A DNA stretch of 64,000 nucleotides from Kribbella antiqua (GTDB taxonomy: Bacteria > Actinomycetota > Actinomycetes > Propionibacteriales > Kribbellaceae). Positions 7,315-14,792 of this stretch are shown here, piece by piece. Position numbers and translations under genes: made by a program. Positions within the stretch are counted from its first letter, which is position 1. Each line of letters starts with the position of its first letter. Where the stretch lies: positions 355,941-419,940 of the forward strand of contig NZ_SLWR01000009.1 in NCBI RefSeq assembly GCF_004345665.1, written 5' to 3'. The notes beneath the pieces are model-generated. The model was not told where the DNA came from, searched no databases, and worked only from the letters and a program-made list of their open reading frames with translations.

Positions 7315-9276
7315 ATGTCGGCGTCGATACCGGAAGGCTGGTCCTACGGTCCGTGGCATGACGGGCCGGATCCGCTCGCCGCGCCGGTGGATCTGCGCGA
7401 CGCGCTGGACGAGATCGGCCGCGACGTGATGAACGGTTCGTCGCCGCGGTCCGCGCTGGAGGAGATGCTCCGGCGCGGCACCCGGAACACGCAGGGCCTG
7501 GACGATCTCACCCGCCGGCTGTGGGAACGCCGCCGCGAGATCCAGCGGCGGCACAACCTCGACGGGACGCTGCGCGACGTCCAGCGGCTGCTCGACGAGG
7601 CGCTCGCGGCCGAGCGGCGTGAGTTGTTCCCGAACCCGTCCGACGACGCCCGGTTCAAGGAGGCCGAGCTCGACGCGCTTCCGGCTGGTACGGCGGCCGC
7701 CGTACGGGAGCTGGCCAATTATCAGTGGGAGTCGTCGGAGGCCCGGGAGAAGTACGAGCAGATTCGCGAGTTGCTCGGGCGCGAGCTGCTGGGGTCGCGG
7801 TTCGAGGGCATGAAGGAGGCGCTGCAGCAGACCACGCCGGAGGACGTGGAACGCATCAACGAGATGCTGACCGACCTCAATGCGCTGCTGGCGGCGCATG
7901 CGCAGGGCCGGCCGGACGTGCCGCAGCTGTTCGACGAGTTCATGGCCAAGCACGGCGAGTTCTTCCCGGAGAATCCGCGCAACGTCGACGAACTGATCGA
8001 CGTACTGGCGCAACGGGCGGCCGCGGCGCAGCGGATGCTGAACTCGATGACGGCCGAGCAGCGGGCCGAGTTGATGGAACTGTCGCAGCAAGCGTTCGGC
8101 AGTCCGCAGCTCGCGCAGCAGCTGGCGCAGCTGGATGCTCAGTTGCAGTCGCTGCGGCCAGGAGAGGACTGGTCCGGATCGGAGCGCATGAGTGGCGACG
8201 ATCCCCTCGGTCTTGCCGAAGGCGCTCGAGCGATGTCGGATCTGGCCGAGCTGGATGCGCTGGCCGAGCAGTTGGCGCAGTCGTATCCGGGGGCGCGGCT
8301 GGAGGACATTGATCTCGATGCCCTCACCCGTCAACTCGGGGACGAGGCGACGGTCGATGCTCGTCGGTTGTCGGAGCTGGAGCGGCAACTGCGCGAGCAG
8401 GGGCTGATCGAGCGTGCGCCCGACGGTTCGCTGCGGTTGTCGCCGAAGGCGCTGCGGCAATTGGGTCAGACCGCGCTGGCCGACGTACTGCGGAGTGCCC
8501 GGGGTTCGGGTGAACGCGACGCGGCCAACGCGGGTGCGGCCGGTGAGCTGAGTGGCTCGACTCGCCGGTGGCAGTTCGGCGACACCCAGCCGTGGGACGT
8601 CCCCCGGACGGTGCGGAACGCCGTACTGCGGACTGCGGGGGTCGGCTCACGATCGGTCAAGCTCGACGTCGCGGACGTGGAGATTGCCGAGACCGAGCAT
8701 CGGGCGCGTGCCGCGGTCGCGTTGCTGGTGGACACGTCGTGGTCGATGGTCCAGGAGGGCCGCTGGCTGCCGATGAAACGTACGGCGCTCGCACTGCACC
8801 AGCTGATCTCGACCCGCTACCGCAACGACGCGCTCCAGCTGATCACGTTCGGCCGGTACGCCGGCGTCGTCGAACTGCCGCAGTTGATCGGCATGGAAGG
8901 CACCTGGGAGCAGGGCACGAACGCGCACCACGCGCTGCTCCTGGCCGGACGCCACCTGCGTCGCCATCCGGATGCGCAGCCGGTGGTTCTGATGGTGACC
9001 GACGGCGAGCCGACCGCTCACCTTGAGCCGGACGGTACGGCGGAGTTCTCGTATCCGCCCGAGCCGGCGACGCTGCGGAAGACGATCTTCGAGGTGGACC
9101 GGCTGGCGAAGCTCGGCGCGTCGCTGACGGTGTTCCGGCTCGGCGACGATCCGCGGCTGAACGCGTTCGTCGATCTGCTCGCCCGGCGCAGTGGCGGCCG
9201 GGTGCTCGCCCCGGACCCCGATGGGCTCGGTGCGGCGGTCGTCGGCGACTACCTGAGGACCCGCCGCAAGCTCTAG
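7315..9276 (+). CDS. VWA-domain protein, partner of the MoxR-type ATPase
   Basis: 653 residues from the ATG at 7315. The N-terminal two thirds are long charged helices rich in Glu/Leu/Gln (about residues 20-400). The C-terminal von Willebrand A domain has an intact MIDAS: DTSWSM, the threonine-containing loop GTNAHHALLLA and VTDGEPT. This is the arrangement of the larger chelatase/CoxE-like partner that binds the client while the ATPase ring remodels it. The start is fixed by the preceding stop 1 nt upstream. A strong terminator follows at 9299, so the operon ends here. Confidence 0.92.
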   Translation: MSASIPEGWSYGPWHDGPDPLAAPVDLRDALDEIGRDVMNGSSPRSALEEMLRRGTRNTQGLDDLTRRLWERRREIQRRHNLDGTLRDVQRLLDEALAAERRELFPNPSDDARFKEAELDALPAGTAAAVRELANYQWESSEAREKYEQIRELLGRELLGSRFEGMKEALQQTTPEDVERINEMLTDLNALLAAHAQGRPDVPQLFDEFMAKHGEFFPENPRNVDELIDVLAQRAAAAQRMLNSMTAEQRAELMELSQQAFGSPQLAQQLAQLDAQLQSLRPGEDWSGSERMSGDDPLGLAEGARAMSDLAELDALAEQLAQSYPGARLEDIDLDALTRQLGDEATVDARRLSELERQLREQGLIERAPDGSLRLSPKALRQLGQTALADVLRSARGSGERDAANAGAAGELSGSTRRWQFGDTQPWDVPRTVRNAVLRTAGVGSRSVKLDVADVEIAETEHRARAAVALLVDTSWSMVQEGRWLPMKRTALALHQLISTRYRNDALQLITFGRYAGVVELPQLIGMEGTWEQGTNAHHALLLAGRHLRRHPDAQPVVLMVTDGEPTAHLEPDGTAEFSYPPEPATLRKTIFEVDRLAKLGASLTVFRLGDDPRLNAFVDLLARRSGGRVLAPDPDGLGAAVVGDYLRTRRKL

Positions 9277-9298
9277 CAAGCACCTCGGACACCACCTC

Positions 9299-9341
9299 GG
9301 GACCTCGGACATCTGACCAGATGTCCGAGGTCCCGTTTTCT
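9299..9341 (+). terminator. Strong intrinsic terminator after the AAA/VWA operon
   Basis: A perfect 16-bp stem (GGGACCTCGGACATCT at 9299-9314 with its complement at 9319-9334), a 4-nt GACC loop, then GTTTTCTT. This is the clearest rho-independent terminator in the window. Confidence 0.92.
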
Positions 9342-9484
9342 TGTCCGCACCTCCGTCGAGTGCGGATCGCGGTCGGCTGCAGATTCCGCGGTCAACGTGC
9401 TGTTTGTCTCGCGTTGTCAACCAGGCAAGGGTTTTCCGGCCTTCGACCTGTGGGCAGAGTCACGTTCGTGCTGTGAGACCAGTG

Positions 9485-9514
9485 TTCAACTGGACTGTTT
9501 TTTTGGCTTACTCT
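9485..9514 (+). promoter_or_regulatory. Possible promoter of the PPDK gene
   Basis: TTCAAC (9485-9490) and TACTCT (9509-9514) are separated by 18 nt and followed by a leader of about 75 nt to the GTG at 9600, unlike the leaderless genes nearby. The match is modest. Confidence 0.35.
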
Positions 9515-9599
9515 GAAAACACGCCCCCGCCGCCGGAGTCGATGGGCCAGCGGGCCACCTCACCGCGCTCCAGCACCACCTGAAACCCAGGGAGTGATC

Positions 9600-12254
9600 G
9601 TGCCGAATCTCGTCTACGACTTCGCCGCAGGCAACAAGGACATGAAGGATCTGCTCGGTGGAAAGGGGGCGAACCTGGCCGAGATGACCAATCTCGGCCT
9701 TCCCGTCCCGCCGGGCTTCACCATCACCACCGAAGCCTGCAAGGTCTACCTGAAGACCGGCTCGGTCCCGCCGGAGCTGGCCGACGAGATCGACCATCAC
9801 GTCGACGAGTTGCAGCGGAGGATGGGCAAGAAGCTCGGCCAGGCCGACGACCCGCTGCTGGTGTCGGTCCGCTCCGGTGCGGCGGCGTCGATGCCCGGGA
9901 TGATGGAAACGGTCCTGAACGTCGGCCTCAACGACGACTCGGTGAACGGCCTCGCGCACCAGTCCGGCAACCCGCGGTTCGCCTGGGACGCCTACCGGCG
10001 GCTGATCCAGATGTTCGGCAAGACCGTGCTCGGCATGGAAGGCGAAGTGTTCGAGGACGCGCTGGAGAAGGCCAAGGAAGCCAAGGGCGCACGTAGCGAC
10101 CTCGACCTGGATGCCGACGACCTGAAGGCCCTGGTCGAGAACTTCAAGCACGCCGTACACGAGCACACCGGCCGCGAGTTCCCGCAGGACCCGCGGACCC
10201 AGATGGACCTCGCGATCGCGGCGGTCTTCGGCTCCTGGAACTCGGAGCGCGCGATCCTCTACCGCCGCCAGGAGCGCATCGGCGCCGACCTCGGTACGGC
10301 GGTCAACATCTGCTCGATGGTGTTCGGCAACCTCGGCATGGACTCCGGCACCGGCGTCGCCTTCACTCGCGACCCATCCACCGGCCAGCAGGGCGTGTAC
10401 GGCGACTACCTGCAGAACGCGCAGGGCGAAGACGTCGTCGCCGGCATCCGCAACACGGTCCCACTGGCGGACCTCGAGCAGATCGACAAGGCGTCGTACG
10501 ACGATCTGATGCGGATCATGGCCACCCTCGAAGGGCACTATCGCGACCTGTGCGACATCGAGTTCACGGTCGAGCGCGGCAAGTTGTGGATGCTGCAGAC
10601 GCGCGTCGGCAAGCGGACCGCGGCGGCCGCGTTCCGGATCGCGACCAGCCTGGTCGACGAAGGCGTGATCGACATCGACGAGGCGCTCCGGCGGGTGAAG
10701 GGTGCGCAGCTCGCGCAGCTGATGTTCCCGCGGTTCGACGCGGACGCTTCGAAGGAGAAGATCGCGAAAGGCATCGGTGCTTCGCCGGGCGCGGCGTCGG
10801 GCAAGGTCGTCTTCACGTCCGCGGCGGCGGTCGAGGCGGCGGAGCGCGGTGAGAAAGTCATCCTGGTACGGCGCGAGACGAACCCGGACGACCTGCACGG
10901 CATGATCGCGGCGCAAGGCATCCTGACCAGCCGTGGCGGCAAGACCTCGCACGCGGCGGTGGTCGCCCGCGGCATGGGCAAGACCTGTGTCTGCGGCGCC
11001 GAGGAACTCGACGTGAATGTTGCCCAAGGCACCATCAAGGTCCACGGCTCGGTGATCGAGGCGGGCGAGATGATCTCGATCGACGGCACCACCGGCGAGG
11101 TGTTCCGCGGTGAGGTCCCGGTCGTCCCGTCGCCGGTTGTGCAGTACTTCGAAGGATCGCTGGCTCCGGACGCCGGCGACGAACTGGTGGAGTCGGTCCA
11201 CCGGTTGATCTCGCATGCGGACGACGTACGGCGTCTCGGCGTACGAACCAATGCGGACACCGCGGAAGACGCGGCCCGGGCCCTGCGGTTCGGCGCCGAG
11301 GGGATTGGGTTGTGCCGGACCGAGCACATGTTCCTGGGGGAGCGGCGGGTGTCGGTCGAGCGGTTGATCCTGGCCGAGACCGACGAGGAGCGCGAGGGCG
11401 CGCTGGCCGAGCTGGAGCCGCTGCAGCGTGGCGACTTCCTCGAGCTGCTCGCGGCGATGGACGGCGTACCGGTGACGATCCGGCTGATCGACCCGCCGCT
11501 GCACGAGTTCCTGCCGTCGATGGAGGACCTGGCGGTCAAGGTCGCGCTCGCTCGCGAACGCGGCGAGGACCCGGGGCACGACGCGGCCTTGCTGGTGGCA
11601 GTCGAGCGGCTGCACGAGGAGAACCCGATGCTCGGTCTGCGCGGAGTGCGGCTCGGGCTGGTCGTCCCCGGTCTGTTCGCGATGCAGGTACGGGCGATCG
11701 CGTCGGCGACGGTGGAGCTTCGCTCGCAGGGCAAGGACCCACAGCCGGAGATCATGATCCCGCTGGTAGGCGCTGTTCAGGAGCTGCACCTCGCGCGGGA
11801 CGAGGTGGAACGCGTGCTCGCCGAGGTCGGCGTGGCGGGGGAGATCCCGATCGGCACGATGATCGAGCTGCCGCGCGCGGCGGTGATCGCGGACCAGATC
11901 GCCGAGGCGGCCGACTTCTTCTCGTTCGGTACGAACGACCTGACCCAGACCACCTGGGGTTTCAGCCGCGACGACGTCGAGGGCGCGTTCTTCTCGCGGT
12001 ATCTGGAGAAGGGCATCTTCGCGGTGTCGCCGTTCGAGTCGATCGACCGTGAAGGGGTCGGAGCGCTGGTGCGGACCGGCGTCGATCGCGGCCGCGCGAC
12101 CAAGCCGGAGCTGAAGCTCGGCATCTGCGGCGAACACGGCGGCGACCCGGACAGCATCCACTTCTTCCACGAAGCCGGCCTGGACTACGTCTCGTGCTCC
12201 CCGTTCCGCATCCCCGTAGCCCGCCTGGAGGCCGGCCGCGCCTCGCTCGACTGA
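9600..12254 (+). CDS. ppdK: Pyruvate, phosphate dikinase
   Basis: 884 residues, the normal length of the bacterial enzyme, which interconverts pyruvate + ATP + Pi and PEP + AMP + PPi. Domains in order: N-terminal nucleotide-binding domain (LLGGKGANLAEMTNLGLPVP; VSVRSGAAASMPGMM), central phosphohistidine domain with the swinging His in GGKTSHAAVVARGMG (near residue 450), and C-terminal PEP/pyruvate barrel with GLCRTEHMF, DFFSFGTNDLTQ and the signature LGICGEHGG. I place the start at the GTG at 9600 because AGGGAG lies 5 nt upstream and it gives the family N-terminus MPNLVYDF; an in-frame GTG at 9594 overlaps that ribosome site. It supports PEP supply for gluconeogenesis. Confidence 0.97.
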   Translation: MPNLVYDFAAGNKDMKDLLGGKGANLAEMTNLGLPVPPGFTITTEACKVYLKTGSVPPELADEIDHHVDELQRRMGKKLGQADDPLLVSVRSGAAASMPGMMETVLNVGLNDDSVNGLAHQSGNPRFAWDAYRRLIQMFGKTVLGMEGEVFEDALEKAKEAKGARSDLDLDADDLKALVENFKHAVHEHTGREFPQDPRTQMDLAIAAVFGSWNSERAILYRRQERIGADLGTAVNICSMVFGNLGMDSGTGVAFTRDPSTGQQGVYGDYLQNAQGEDVVAGIRNTVPLADLEQIDKASYDDLMRIMATLEGHYRDLCDIEFTVERGKLWMLQTRVGKRTAAAAFRIATSLVDEGVIDIDEALRRVKGAQLAQLMFPRFDADASKEKIAKGIGASPGAASGKVVFTSAAAVEAAERGEKVILVRRETNPDDLHGMIAAQGILTSRGGKTSHAAVVARGMGKTCVCGAEELDVNVAQGTIKVHGSVIEAGEMISIDGTTGEVFRGEVPVVPSPVVQYFEGSLAPDAGDELVESVHRLISHADDVRRLGVRTNADTAEDAARALRFGAEGIGLCRTEHMFLGERRVSVERLILAETDEEREGALAELEPLQRGDFLELLAAMDGVPVTIRLIDPPLHEFLPSMEDLAVKVALARERGEDPGHDAALLVAVERLHEENPMLGLRGVRLGLVVPGLFAMQVRAIASATVELRSQGKDPQPEIMIPLVGAVQELHLARDEVERVLAEVGVAGEIPIGTMIELPRAAVIADQIAEAADFFSFGTNDLTQTTWGFSRDDVEGAFFSRYLEKGIFAVSPFESIDREGVGALVRTGVDRGRATKPELKLGICGEHGGDPDSIHFFHEAGLDYVSCSPFRIPVARLEAGRASLD

Positions 12255-12266
12255 CCCCGACCTTGG

Positions 12267-12311
12267 GAAGCCACCGACCATTTCGCGGCGGAGGAAATGG
12301 TTGGTGGCTTC
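12267..12311. terminator. Long hairpin behind ppdK
   Basis: An 18-bp stem with a single G-U pair: GAAGCCACCGACCATTTC at 12267-12284 pairs with 12294-12311 around a 9-nt loop. No U-tract follows, so it may be a structural or rho-assisted terminator rather than a classic intrinsic one. Confidence 0.65.
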
Positions 12312-12325
12312 TCAACGTCGCCAGC

Positions 12326-12331
12326 TAGCGT
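12326..12331 (+). promoter_or_regulatory. -10 box TAGCGT, leaderless start of a broken gene
   Basis: TAGCGT ends 7 nt before the GTG at 12339. The promoter looks intact although the gene behind it is not. Confidence 0.45.
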
Positions 12332-12338
12332 GCCTGGA

Positions 12339-12936
12339 GTGAGTAGGGAGCTGCTGCGCACGACGTTTGGTGAGGTCGCGGAGTTGTACGACCGCGTCAG
12401 GCCGACGTACCCGCCCGAGATGTACGACGACCTCGCTCGACTGCTGGGGAATCCGCGGCCGCGGGTGCTCGAGATCGGGCCGGGGACCGGTCAGGCGACG
12501 GCGCCGATGGTCGCGCGCGGGTGGTCGGTGACGGCGGTCGAGCTGAGTCCTGACCTGGCCCGGGTGGCGCAGGCGAAGCGAGCAGTTCTGGGTCGAGGTG
12601 CAGGACTGCTATCGGCGGTTCACCGATGATCCGGATGAGCGCGGGCTGCCCGCGGCGGACGAGATTGCGAAGGACTCGGCGGAGTTCGATGCGTCGGGGC
12701 GGTTCGGGACTGTGGAGTTTCGGCGGTATGAGTGGGAGGCGGCTTATACGACCGCGGAGTACCTCGACTTGTTGTCGTCGTACTCGGGGAATCTGTCCTT
12801 GACAGGGGAGCGGCGTGACGGACTGTATAGGTGTATCAGCGCTCTCATGGATCGGTTTAGTGGTTCTGTCACGAAGCGTTACCTGTTCCAACTCTCCGCA
12901 GCAATTTGTCTGCACAACCCCTTGCATGAGAGCTGA
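12339..12936 (+). pseudogene. Class I SAM methyltransferase with an internal deletion
   Basis: The first 78 or so codons from the GTG at 12339 are a normal methyltransferase N-terminus, with SAM motif I VLEIGPGTGQAT and the acidic loop VTAVELSPDLARVA. At about 12,575 the frame jumps straight to the C-terminal part (EQFWVEVQDCYRRFTDDPDE in another frame), continuing to 12936 with YTTAEYLDLLSSYS and SVTKRYLFQLSAA. Roughly 90-100 residues, including motifs II-III, are absent and the frame is shifted. Family knowledge says the two pieces belong to one protein. It is inactive unless the assembly is wrong here. Confidence 0.8.
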
Positions 12937-13062
12937 AAGAACGGTCATTATTACCGGGCGGGAAGGGCGATCACTCGTCGACTTTCGGGTCTGACTCGAA
13001 CCAGCCGCTGTGGCGGCTCGTGACTCCCTTCCCGCACCAAATCCCTTGTATTACAGGCCGTG

Positions 13063-13068
13063 TAGGGT
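13063..13068 (+). promoter_or_regulatory. -10 box TAGGGT, leaderless start
   Basis: TAGGGT ends 7 nt before the ATG at 13076. Confidence 0.5.
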
Positions 13069-13075
13069 TTCTGTC

Positions 13076-13354
13076 ATGGCCCAATTTGTCGTGCAGTTGC
13101 GCTTCGACCTTGCCGAGACCGAGCGCCGGATGAAGGTCCGTCCGGCCCACCGCGAGTACCTCACCGAGCTCAAGGCCGCCGGCAAGCTCGTCGCCGCCGG
13201 CCCCTTCGCCGACCAGACCGGCGCGCTGCTCATCTACGACGTCGCCGACGAGGCCGAACTCCGCGAGATCCTCGCCAAAGACCCGTACACCGCCGAGGAC
13301 GTCTACGAGATCGCGACCCTCGCCGAGTGGCAGCCCCTGTTCCCACTGAGTTAA
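13076..13354 (+). CDS. YciI-family protein
   Basis: 92 residues, the length of the ferredoxin-like YciI/YCII family. Conserved features are the N-terminal strand FVVQLRFDLAETERRMKVR, the His-containing RPAHREYL, the central KAAGKLVAAGPFADQTGALL with the DQTG turn, and the DPYTAEDVYEIATLAEWQP end. Members are thought to be small enzymes or oligomeric binding proteins; the reaction is unknown. It starts at the ATG at 13076 behind a leaderless promoter; the frame extends upstream but without a start signal. A diverged copy of its last 20 codons follows immediately downstream. Confidence 0.9.
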   Translation: MAQFVVQLRFDLAETERRMKVRPAHREYLTELKAAGKLVAAGPFADQTGALLIYDVADEAELREILAKDPYTAEDVYEIATLAEWQPLFPLS

Positions 13355-13367
13355 TTGCTGTGGTGGG

Positions 13368-13430
13368 GCCGAGGACGTCTACGAGATCGCCACCCTGGCG
13401 GAGTGGCAGCCGCTGTTCCCGTTGGGCTAG
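13368..13430 (+). pseudogene. Duplicated 3' stump of a YciI gene
   Basis: Twenty codons plus TAG encode AEDVYEIATLAEWQPLFPLG, the same C-terminus as the intact YciI gene ending 13 bp upstream. Synonymous third positions differ (for example ACC CTG GCG against ACC CTC GCC), so this is not an assembly echo. It looks like the end of a paralogue left after recombination or partial replacement. Its TAG overlaps the stop of the convergent gene. Confidence 0.85.
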
Positions 13431-14638
13431 GCGGTGGTCAGGTCGAGGTGGTCTACGTAGGCCCAGAGCCAGACGAGGGGGGCGAGGACCAGTTCGGGCT
13501 CGCCGTCCTCGTCGGCGATGAAGATCATCGACCCCTCGCCGTTGGAGATGTCCTCGATCACCGCGTCGCACGCCTCGAGCGCGATCTCGAACGGCAGCAG
13601 GTCCGGCCCGTTCTCCCAGCGCGGATGGGGGAGCGGTAGCACCGGAGCCTCGTCGGTGCCGTCCAGCTCGACCGAGACCTTCTGCAGTTCCTCGTAGAGG
13701 TCGAAGGTGATCAGCCCGGCGAGCGGGCGGCCGTCGATGCCGATCAGGTACGGATCGTCGGCGCCGTCGCGGTAGTTGTCCCGCAGCTCCGGCAGCGCCG
13801 CCTTCAGGTCGGCCGCTTCCAGGTACGGCGCCTCGGTCGGCTCCTCCTCCTCGACCGGGACCAGGCCGCTTCGCATCTGGTCGAACTGATGCAGCAGGCC
13901 GTTCAGCTCGTCGTACGCGCCCCCGCCGGGAGCCTTCTGCGCACGCTGCTCCAGGTCGCGCAGGTGCTCGACCAGGTCGTCCTCGAAGTGCAGCTCGTAC
14001 CGCGGCAGCCCGGGCTCGCGACCGGTGTTGATCTGCGCGACGAGCTGGGTCGACACCGGCCCGAGCCGCTCGGCCAGCACCTCCAGCGGCGTCGTCGGCT
14101 TCTCCTCGTCGTCATGCGCGCAGGAGTCGTCGTCGACCTTGCCCTCGTTGTCCATCGCCAGCAGCACCTGGAACGCCGGGAACGCGACCAGCGCCGCGGT
14201 CGCCATCATCCCGTCGCCGATCAGCATCAGCGGGTTGCCGCCGGCCTCGGTCCGGCGCAAGTGATCCGGCATCAGTACGGCGGCCTGCTCGACGTTCACC
14301 TGACTCGCCAGCGAGGACAATCCGTGGTCGGTGTCGACCCCGAGCAGCTCGATCAGCCGCTCCGAGCTCATGTCGAACTGGGAGCGCAGGTAGTAGCGCA
14401 GCCAGCCGGCGTCGACCGGGTTGGCGAGCAGCTCCGCGATCCGGGCCCGGAAATCGGCCAGGTCCGCAATCGCGAGCACGACCAGCACCGGCTGGTCGCC
14501 GTCGCCGATCACGAGCGGCCGGGTGTCGCCGTTCTGGAAGCCGTCGATCACCTGGTGCAGGCTGTCGGCGGCGGCCTCGAGCGGCCACGACTCCGCCTCG
14601 AACTCGTTGACCACCGCGGCGGACGTGTCGTCGGGCAT
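13427..14638 (-). CDS. Hypothetical acidic protein with three internal repeats
   Basis: 403 residues, strongly acidic, no signal peptide or membrane span. Family not recognised. Three segments resemble one another: TRPLVIGDGDQPVLVVLAIA near residue 40, PYLIGIDGRPLAGLITFDLY near 290, and SMIFIADEDGEPELVLAPLV near 380. Each has two strands around an acidic turn followed by a helix, reminiscent of the Phd/YefM antitoxin core; that link is weak inference. The middle carries a Cys-His-rich acidic patch (DDDSCAHDDEEK). The ATG at 14638 follows GGAGAGG at 9 nt. Divergent from the MurA-like gene. Confidence 0.75.
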   Translation of the reverse strand: MPDDTSAAVVNEFEAESWPLEAAADSLHQVIDGFQNGDTRPLVIGDGDQPVLVVLAIADLADFRARIAELLANPVDAGWLRYYLRSQFDMSSERLIELLGVDTDHGLSSLASQVNVEQAAVLMPDHLRRTEAGGNPLMLIGDGMMATAALVAFPAFQVLLAMDNEGKVDDDSCAHDDEEKPTTPLEVLAERLGPVSTQLVAQINTGREPGLPRYELHFEDDLVEHLRDLEQRAQKAPGGGAYDELNGLLHQFDQMRSGLVPVEEEEPTEAPYLEAADLKAALPELRDNYRDGADDPYLIGIDGRPLAGLITFDLYEELQKVSVELDGTDEAPVLPLPHPRWENGPDLLPFEIALEACDAVIEDISNGEGSMIFIADEDGEPELVLAPLVWLWAYVDHLDLTTA

Positions 14639-14763
14639 CTGCTGGTCCTCTCCGGGTGGCGGCGGGAGTTGCGCTAACTGTAGGGGGCGGCAGTTCGACC
14701 GGGGGTGGCCGGTAGGGTCTGCGTGACATTGGCTACGCTGACACCGGCGGGTCGGCGCAGTGG

Positions 14764-14785
14764 TATCTCACATGTGAGATAAGGT
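14764..14785. promoter_or_regulatory. 18-bp perfect palindrome overlapping a -10 box
   Basis: TATCTCACATGTGAGATA (14764-14781) is a perfect palindrome. The -10 box TAAGGT (14780-14785) overlaps its right end and the ATG at 14793 follows after 7 nt. The product begins with an XRE repressor domain, so this is probably its own operator. Confidence 0.75.
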
Positions 14786-14792
14786 CCCGCGC

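Noticed and set aside
7063..8460. 465-codon minus-strand frame opposite the AAA/VWA genes
   Set aside because: Antisense shadow of a coiled-coil coding region.
9486..12281. 931-codon frame on the minus strand opposite ppdK
   Set aside because: It mirrors the strongly G/C-ended third positions of ppdK, has Arg/His/Val-rich composition and no motif. It is an antisense shadow.
13427..14729. Plus-strand frames within 13889-14677
   Set aside because: Complementary to the acidic hypothetical protein; Gln/Val/Arg/His-rich noise.
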